From the IMG/VR virus record IMGVR_UViG_3300032229_000074, positions 1 to 27,730 of that record: 27,730 bases of DNA. One strand, given 5' to 3'. Position 1 is the first letter of the stretch. Each line of letters begins with the position of its first letter. Position numbers and translations under genes: made by a program. Source of the stretch: a virus. Under the pieces are notes generated by a model. That model searched no databases. It worked only from the letters and a program-made list of their open reading frames with translations, and had not been told where the DNA came from. Shown piece after piece: positions 23,845 to 27,730 of this stretch.

Positions 23845-24272
23845 TATTTTTTTAACTCCTTGTGCCGCTGCTTGTGGCAGGGTTGGCAAAGCCAGACAAC
23901 GTCAAGAGGCTTGTCGTAATCCTCGTGATGAGCGACGGATTTGGCTTCTCCGCATCGGACGCAGGGCTGTCGAACCAAAGATCCGTTGCGAATGGCTTGC
24001 GAAACGCTTGAATGGGCTGCGCTTCTTCTCTTGTCTTCAGCCCGCCACGCCCGCGTAATTTCAGTATTTGCTTTGATCCGAATTGGATCTTTGCCGCGTG
24101 CCCTGTCATAGGCCCGCACCCTCTCAATGTTTTTATTCCGATTGGCTGTGGAATCATTTTTGTTGCACTCTTTGCATTTATTGACGTGGCCGTCAGGCAT
24201 CTGAGGGTGCTTATAAAAGTCCTCCAGAGGCTTGACGGTGTTGCACTTAAAACACTCTTTAGAACGAACCAT
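23844..24272 (-). CDS. Zinc-ribbon / HNH-type endonuclease-like protein
   Basis: 142 residues from the ATG at 24272, chosen because GGAG lies correctly spaced before it. An in-frame ATG at 24302 has no Shine-Dalgarno. N-terminal CFKCNTVKPLEDFYKHPQMP then CKECNK gives a Cys4 zinc knuckle. The C-terminal part, CVRCGEAKSVAHHEDYDKPL then WLCQPCHKQRH, is the compact Cys4/HNH fold of small phage HNH proteins (CxxC, HH..D, CxxCH). The centre is Arg/Lys-rich. It may be a homing or packaging/recombination nuclease. Its place in an early operon beside SSB and the exonuclease suggests DNA metabolism, but free-standing homing enzymes of this type are common. Confidence 0.7.
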   Translation of the reverse strand: MVRSKECFKCNTVKPLEDFYKHPQMPDGHVNKCKECNKNDSTANRNKNIERVRAYDRARGKDPIRIKANTEITRAWRAEDKRRSAAHSSVSQAIRNGSLVRQPCVRCGEAKSVAHHEDYDKPLDVVWLCQPCHKQRHKELKK

Positions 24273-24314
24273 GTTGAACTCCAGTGGCTTTGGAGCAACC
24301 ATTATAGGCCCGTT

Positions 24315-24968
24315 CTAATTAAAAGGTATGTCATCCTCCATGTCATCAAACCCAGAGCCTGACGGGGCAGGCTTGCTGACAGGCTGACCAGCATTACGGG
24401 CACGCCACTCAGGTGTGGCCTGGATCTTCTCCTTGAGGCTGCTACCGAAGGTTTCAAACAACTCCATGTCTGGGTTGTCGATCACGAACATGGACATCTT
24501 GTTGAAGCCCTCCGGAAGGCCAGCCTTCTTGATCGTCACGGGAACCGGGTTGATCGAGATGATGTTGGTGTACTCTTTGCCGTTGTTGCCAATGGCCTTA
24601 GCCACAGTCAACATGCACCAAGCGCCCAGCACGTTCTTCAACTCAAAGCCACGAAGCTCTTCAGGTGTGAACTGACGGCCACGCCAAGCCTGAAGGTCTT
24701 TGCGCAAGGTGGCGTTCTCGCCCAGTGACAAAGTGAAGTTTTTGCTGATGGACAAAGGTTCACCCTTGGCTGTGACCATTGGCTTGCCGCTGTCGTCCTC
24801 ACCGTGAACTTCGAACTGCATCATCACCTTTTGCTGGTGCTTGATCTGTCCTTGGTACTCAGTCTTCTGCGTGCCAATGTCCACGATGCGGTAGCACCGG
24901 GCAAGGTGCATGCCTGGGGCCACGGGCGTAAAGCTGCCGCCGCCGCTGTCTCTCGCTGTCAAACTCAT
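24315..24968 (-). CDS. Single-stranded DNA-binding protein-like
   Basis: 217 residues. An N-terminal beta-rich OB-fold-like part has GMHLARCYRIVDIGTQKTEY, then VMMQFEVHGED and NFTLSLGENATLRKDLQAWRG. A helix/loop part follows, and the tail is disordered and acidic, ending FDDMEDDIPFN. The DDIPF tip is the hallmark of SSB proteins, used to recruit partner proteins. It would coat single strands during phage replication or recombination with the PD-(D/E)XK nuclease downstream. AAGGAG lies before the ATG, which directly abuts the upstream stop (TAA-ATG). The N-terminal domain is not a textbook bacterial SSB, so an SSB-like phage family is the safest call. Confidence 0.75.
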   Translation of the reverse strand: MSLTARDSGGGSFTPVAPGMHLARCYRIVDIGTQKTEYQGQIKHQQKVMMQFEVHGEDDSGKPMVTAKGEPLSISKNFTLSLGENATLRKDLQAWRGRQFTPEELRGFELKNVLGAWCMLTVAKAIGNNGKEYTNIISINPVPVTIKKAGLPEGFNKMSMFVIDNPDMELFETFGSSLKEKIQATPEWRARNAGQPVSKPAPSGSGFDDMEDDIPFN

Positions 24969-25133
24969 TTATCGCTCCTTTTCAGTTTCAAAAATAGACG
25001 ACCTGGGCATGCCGCATTCCATGCAAATCATCTCCCAGTCGTCGGTGGTAGCAACGCCTGCGATGGCCCGGCGAAGGGCCTCCTCAAGCATTTGCATTCT
25101 TTCCAGCATGAGCTGGTGATCCTCGCCACTCAT
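24969..25133 (-). CDS. 54-residue early protein
   Basis: The ATG at 25133 has GAAGG seven bases upstream and follows the microprotein stop by two bases. The longer frame to 25346 overlaps the control region and has no support. It begins MSGEDHQLMLERMQMLEEAL, an acidic, Met-rich amphipathic helix, then ATTDDWEMICMECGMPRSSI with CxxC at residues 38-41. One CxxC could bind a metal only as a dimer or with other ligands. Expressed from the leftward promoter just ahead of SSB. No family recognised. Confidence 0.55.
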   Translation of the reverse strand: MSGEDHQLMLERMQMLEEALRRAIAGVATTDDWEMICMECGMPRSSIFETEKER

Positions 25134-25135
25134 GG

Positions 25136-25240
25136 TCAGTCCTTCGACATGAAGTAGCCAAAGACCAACAAGAGGAAGAAAAAGATGCCGCTCCCCCTCC
25201 CAAGCAAGAACCGAACAATCGCTGTAAAAAAGCCACTCAT
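25136..25240 (-). CDS. 34-residue membrane microprotein
   Basis: ATG at 25240 with GAAGG seven bases upstream. It reads MSGFFTAIVRFLLGRGSGIF then FFLLLVFGYFMSKD and a stop at 25136-25138. One strong hydrophobic helix covers about residues 18-31, with a short amphipathic N-terminus. It is the first gene of the leftward operon and ends two bases before the next ATG, a spacing that supports real translation. It could act on the host membrane early in infection. The function is unknown and the protein is too short for a family call. Confidence 0.5.
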   Translation of the reverse strand: MSGFFTAIVRFLLGRGSGIFFFLLLVFGYFMSKD

Positions 25241-25249
25241 AATGTGCCT

Positions 25250-25288
25250 TCAAGTTAAAGTGCAGCCACTGTATCAAATTTAACTTGA
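25250..25288. promoter_or_regulatory. Inverted repeat, candidate operator
   Basis: TCAAGTTAAA at 25250-25259 and its perfect complement TTTAACTTGA at 25279-25288, with 19 bases between. It lies between the divergent operons. The left arm is directly next to the microprotein ribosome-binding site. It could be bound by a repressor or Cro-type dimer. The leftward promoter itself has no convincing -35/-10. Confidence 0.55.
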
Positions 25289-25292
25289 GCAT

Positions 25293-25305
25293 ACAAGCCC
25301 CTTGT
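25293..25305. promoter_or_regulatory. 13-bp palindrome, candidate Cro operator
   Basis: ACAAG-CCC-CTTGT, a perfect five-base dyad around three bases. It overlaps the -35 element of the rightward promoter, the expected place for a Cro/CI operator. Binding is inferred. Confidence 0.5.
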
Positions 25306-25329
25306 GCATCTTTTTTTCTGATGTATGAT
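25302..25329 (+). promoter_or_regulatory. Sigma70-like rightward early promoter
   Basis: TTGTGC at 25302-25307 and TATGAT at 25324-25329 with a 16-base spacer and a T-run between them. The predicted start is near 25336. The Shine-Dalgarno AAGGAG at 25345-25350 and ATG 25356 follow directly. Confidence 0.55.
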
Positions 25330-25355
25330 GCGCTTAAACCAACCAAGGAGATCGG

Positions 25356-25565
25356 ATGACACTGACAGAGTTTTTTGAAGACAAGCCACGAGGAGCGAAG
25401 CTGGCGATGGCCAACAAGCTCGGCGTGAGCAAGACGTGGATGAGCCTCGTCATCTCTGGGAGGGCCTTGGCCTCACCGGAGTTGAGCGGGGCCATCGAGC
25501 GCTACACCAGGGGTCAGGTGACGCGCAAAACCCTCAGACCTGACATCTTCGGGGACTTAAAGTGA
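25356..25565 (+). CDS. Cro-like / YdaS-type DNA-binding regulator
   Basis: 69 residues. The helix-turn-helix spans about residues 12-42: GAKLAMANKLGVSKTWMSLV, then SGRALASPELSGAIERYT. This is the Cro/YdaS layout (A..LGVS...VS.w..g.r..sp....aie..t.g.vtr..LRPD), and the end LRPDIFGDL is typical of that group. It is the first gene of the rightward early operon and faces the leftward operon, as cro does. It probably represses one or both divergent promoters by binding the palindromes upstream. No CI-type partner is present in the window. AAGGAG lies five bases before the ATG. The stop overlaps the next start (GTGA). Confidence 0.8.
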   Translation: MTLTEFFEDKPRGAKLAMANKLGVSKTWMSLVISGRALASPELSGAIERYTRGQVTRKTLRPDIFGDLK

Positions 25566-26227
25566 TTTGGTACAAATTCCACCTTGGTGACTACATCACC
25601 CACACCACGCATCTGAGCGATGCAGAGGACTTGGCTTACCGCCGCCTGCTGGATTTGTACTACATCAGCGAAAAGCAAATCCCACTCAATACCGAATCGG
25701 TTTCCAGGAAAATCCGAATCGACCTCGACATCGTTGAAACAGTGCTTGAAGAGTTCTTTGAGAGGACCGATGAGGGGTACTTCAACAGTCGTTGCGATGC
25801 CGAAATCGCACGCTACAACAAGCAGGTTGAGACCAACCGCTCATTGGGGAAAAAGGGCGGCAGACCTAAGAAAACCGAATCGGTTACGAAGCGAAACCCA
25901 AAGTTAACCCTAAAAGAAGAAGATAAAGATATAAATACCATATCGTCGGTTGCACCGACAACATCACGCTTTAACGACTTTTGGTCAGCATGGCCACCAT
26001 CAAAACGCAAAGTCGCTAAAACGGCCTGTGAGGCGAAATGGAAGCGTCAAGCACTAGACCCCTTCGCCGACAAAATAATCGCCTCTGTGACCCGTTTAAG
26101 GGCCTCTGAGCAGTGGTTAACGGGCTTTGATCCTGCCCCACTTACGTTCTTGAATCAAAAGAGGTGGGAAGACGACTCAGAAACCGAGTCGGTTAACGGT
26201 TCGATTTTCAACAGGAGAGTGATATGA
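25562..26227 (+). CDS. DUF1376-type replication protein
   Basis: 221 residues from a GTG start overlapping the cro stop by four bases, with GGGGA upstream. N-terminal residues 1-95 match the DUF1376 (YdaU) pattern: WYKFHLGDYITHTTHLSDAE, DLAYRRLLDLYYISEKQIPL, and FFERTDEGYFNSRCDAEI. A Lys-rich, AT-rich linker follows (about 98-130). The C-terminal part has FNDFWSAWPPSKRKVAKTAC and WLTGFDPAPLTFLNQKRWED, as in phage replication initiation/helicase-loader proteins. Genes for a primase-like zinc finger and a DnaB-like helicase follow, so it probably brings the helicase to the origin. The peptide TESV occurs three times, each time encoded by the ACCGARTCGGT palindrome. Confidence 0.75.
   Translation: MIWYKFHLGDYITHTTHLSDAEDLAYRRLLDLYYISEKQIPLNTESVSRKIRIDLDIVETVLEEFFERTDEGYFNSRCDAEIARYNKQVETNRSLGKKGGRPKKTESVTKRNPKLTLKEEDKDINTISSVAPTTSRFNDFWSAWPPSKRKVAKTACEAKWKRQALDPFADKIIASVTRLRASEQWLTGFDPAPLTFLNQKRWEDDSETESVNGSIFNRRVI
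25691..26194. other. Candidate replication origin with palindromic iterons
   Basis: ACCGAATCGGT occurs at 25691-25701 and 25874-25884, and ACCGAGTCGGT at 26183-26193. The last two extend to 13-bp palindromes. The inverse arrangement GTCGGT-TGC-ACCGAC lies at 25945-25959. An AT-rich stretch (about 25903-25943) sits just before it. Iterons plus an AT-rich unwinding region inside the initiator gene are the layout of lambda ori within O. Confidence 0.45.
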
Positions 26228-26454
26228 CGAAAGAAACAGGTGGGCCAGCGTTTCCGAACGAGGGCTTCAACGGCTGGGGGACGCCAGAAGAAGGCATGAC
26301 GCTCAGGGACTACTTCGCGGCCAAGTCTATTCCTATTGCATGGGAGGCTTACGACAAGGGGTACATGCTGATAGTTGATGAAAACGTAATAGCCTCCGTC
26401 GCCAAAGCCGCTTACCAACAGGCCGACGCCATGCTGGAAGAGAGGAAGAAATGA
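26224..26454 (+). CDS. Small conserved phage protein (GGPAFP / GMTLRDYFA type)
   Basis: 76 residues; the ATG overlaps the replication gene stop (ATGA). GGPAFPNEG at residues 6-14, GMTLRDYFAAK at 24-34 and AYQQADAMLEERKK at the end form a pattern widespread in phage early regions as I recall it. It has no assigned function. No metal-binding or catalytic residues are evident. It is translationally coupled on both sides within the replication operon. Confidence 0.7.
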   Translation: MTKETGGPAFPNEGFNGWGTPEEGMTLRDYFAAKSIPIAWEAYDKGYMLIVDENVIASVAKAAYQQADAMLEERKK

Positions 26455-26879
26455 CCCCAGTCGAAAACTTGATCTCGCGCCTGCAAGTGGTTAAGGGCCG
26501 CAACGGTGCGTGGACTGCCAGATGCCCGGCCCATGAAGACAAGAGTCCATCACTGGCTGTGCGTGAAGGTGAGGATGGCCGGGTGCTGCTGCACTGCTTT
26601 GGTGGCTGCTCTACAGCCGACGTACTTGGCTCTATCGGTCTGGACATGAGCGATCTGTTCCCGCCCGACGACAAGCGCCGAGAGGTGACCAGCAAGCCCA
26701 GCATGAAGCCTGCGTTCTTCGCAAGCGACCTGATGCGCATCATCCACTTTGAGGCTTTGATTGTGCAGATCGTGGCGTTTGACATCGCTAACGGCAAGAC
26801 ACCGAATGAAGAGACCCGTGAGCGGATGCTGACGGCTTACCAACGAATCGACGAGGCAGTGAGGTACGCAAATGTCTAA
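26451..26879 (+). CDS. CHC2 zinc-finger primase-like protein
   Basis: 142 residues; the ATG overlaps the preceding stop by four bases. Residues 25-53 carry a primase-type zinc ribbon: CPAH (Cys25, His28), then KSPSLAV, then LLHCFGGC (Cys49, Cys53), followed by DVLGSIGLDMSDLFP. This is the DnaG/phage-primase CHC2 layout, used to read single-stranded template. There is no TOPRIM or other catalytic polymerase domain in the remaining 70 residues, which are helical. So it is either a stand-alone zinc-binding subunit of a split primase or a primase-derived regulator. The helicase gene starts inside its last codons. Confidence 0.75.
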   Translation: MTPVENLISRLQVVKGRNGAWTARCPAHEDKSPSLAVREGEDGRVLLHCFGGCSTADVLGSIGLDMSDLFPPDDKRREVTSKPSMKPAFFASDLMRIIHFEALIVQIVAFDIANGKTPNEETRERMLTAYQRIDEAVRYANV

Positions 26880-27730
26880 CGTGAGCGCAATTGAGCAGAG
26901 GGCCAGAGATCTTGATCAGGCCCGCAAGGTCAGGCTGGTGAAGTCCCAGGACATTGACACCGAGAAGTACCTCAAGGCCAATGACGTGACCCATAAGGTC
27001 CACGAGGCATCTGTCTGGCTGGATGAGATCCAACGTGACATGGTCAGCCCGCCTGAGAAGGACATGAGCAGCACCATGCCCTGGGCGAAGACTCACTCGA
27101 CCTTCAAGTTCCGCCCAGGCGAGGTGACCCTCTACGCAGGCAGCAATGGCGGTGGCAAGTCTCTGGTGACCGGGCAGGTTGCTTTGGGCTTGATCAAGCA
27201 AAAGCAGCGGGTGTGCATTGCCAGTTTTGAGATGAAGCCTAAGCGCACGCTGTACAGGATGTTGCGGCAGTTTGCCGGGGAGGACATTGACGTTCCCCGC
27301 TACACCGACAAGGCCACCTACATTGGCCGCATCTTGGGAAGGTTCGTTGACTTCTCTCAGCAGGGCTTGTGGCTGTATGACCAACAGGGGACTACCTCAA
27401 GCCAGCAAGTGATTGCCATGGCCCGGTACTGCGCAATTGAGTTGGGCGTGCAGCATGTCTTCATCGACAGCCTGATGAAGTGCGTGACCGGCGAGGACGA
27501 CTACAACGCGCAAAAGACTTTCGTTGATGAGTTGACCGCCCTGGCCCGTGACCACAACATCCACATCCACCTGATCCACCACATCCGCAAGCTGGGCAGC
27601 GAAGAGATGCAGCCAAGCAAGACGGACATCAAGGGCACGGGGGCCATCACCGATCAAGTGGACAACGTGCTCCTCATGTGGCGCAACAAGAAAAAAGAGC
27701 ACGACATCCAGAATGGGCAGATCCCTGACC
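26872..27730 (+). CDS. DnaB-like replicative helicase, 3' end outside window
   Basis: 286 codons to the window end, with no stop seen. ATG at 26872 overlaps the primase-like gene by eight bases. Walker A is AGSNGGGKS (residues 89-97). The DnaB-family glutamate is in ASFEMKPKRT (Glu120). Walker B is VFIDS (Asp199). LIHHIRK (234-240) and DIKGTGAITDQVDNVLLMWR (252-271) are the later RecA-fold motifs (H3/H4-like). An N-terminal part of about 80 residues is short for DnaB and may be a linker helix region. It would unwind the fork, working with the zinc-finger protein and the DUF1376 protein. T7 gp4-like or Twinkle-like helicases are close alternatives. Confidence 0.85.
   Translation, partial: MSNVSAIEQRARDLDQARKVRLVKSQDIDTEKYLKANDVTHKVHEASVWLDEIQRDMVSPPEKDMSSTMPWAKTHSTFKFRPGEVTLYAGSNGGGKSLVTGQVALGLIKQKQRVCIASFEMKPKRTLYRMLRQFAGEDIDVPRYTDKATYIGRILGRFVDFSQQGLWLYDQQGTTSSQQVIAMARYCAIELGVQHVFIDSLMKCVTGEDDYNAQKTFVDELTALARDHNIHIHLIHHIRKLGSEEMQPSKTDIKGTGAITDQVDNVLLMWRNKKKEHDIQNGQIPD

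Noticed and set aside
24298-24303. TATAAT on the minus strand as a promoter for the HNH-type gene
   Set aside because: No -35-like hexamer at 16-18 bases. The nearest (ATGACA) is 22 bases away, and the gene is well placed within the SSB transcript.
24969-25346. 125-residue reading of the protein upstream of SSB
   Set aside because: Its first 71 codons overlap the control region, the inverted repeat and the better-supported microprotein. The internal ATG at 25133 has a good Shine-Dalgarno.
1-27730. tRNA genes, CRISPR arrays, insertion sequences, integrase and attachment sites
   Set aside because: Looked for by eye on both strands. No cloverleaf with a TTC-type arm, no regularly spaced repeats with unique spacers, no transposase or integrase motifs were seen. 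A short or degenerate tRNA could be missed without a covariance search.

Overview
The window is a piece of a tailed-phage (or prophage) genome and is open at both ends. Genes are tightly packed, often with 1-14 base overlaps. The families are those of podovirus-type virions: a head-tail adaptor, a nozzle-like propeller protein, internal/ejection proteins and a virion transglycosylase. Moderate GC content and the flavour of the families suggest an aquatic Gram-negative (proteobacterial, perhaps Burkholderiales) host. That host call is inference only. Terminase, portal and capsid genes are not in view and presumably lie upstream. No tRNA, IS element, CRISPR array or integrase was seen.

Rightward late region, 1-22146. 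It begins with the 3' end of a tail-accessory/adaptor-like gene and a small Cys4 protein. A 1242-residue tail fibre, four small proteins and a second, 355-residue fibre follow. A lysis block comes next: a membrane-anchored protein, a holin and an M15 peptidase endolysin. An HNH homing endonuclease overlaps the endolysin 3' end. Then come a second adaptor protein, a beta-rich tail protein, a 996-residue nozzle-like protein with inserted repeat modules, and a small conserved protein. The region ends with four large proteins that look like the ejection apparatus: a 1417-residue RTX-like protein, two coiled-coil/internal proteins, and a lytic transglycosylase fusion. A strong intrinsic terminator at 22208-22239 closes it.

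Leftward region, 25240-22238. This is a compact early operon. From its promoter end it holds a 34-residue membrane microprotein, a 54-residue protein, an SSB-like protein with an acidic DDIPF tail, a zinc-ribbon/HNH protein, a small membrane protein, a basic coiled-coil protein, a PD-(D/E)XK nuclease and two small proteins. SSB plus nuclease suggests recombination and DNA repair.

Divergent control region, about 25241-25355. It carries a 10-bp inverted repeat, a 13-bp palindrome and a sigma70-like rightward promoter.

Rightward replication operon, 25356-27730 and beyond. Genes are a Cro-like regulator, a DUF1376-type replication protein whose gene holds repeated ACCGA/TCGGT palindromes (candidate origin), a conserved small protein, a CHC2 zinc-finger primase-like protein, and a DnaB-like helicase cut by the window end.

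The most interesting observations are these. (1) The HNH endonuclease ORF ends in what looks like the displaced original 3' end of the endolysin gene. (2) The nozzle protein carries two copies of one border domain, each split by a different repeat insertion. (3) The presumed ejection protein has RTX-like repeats. (4) Lambda-like iteron palindromes lie inside the replication gene.
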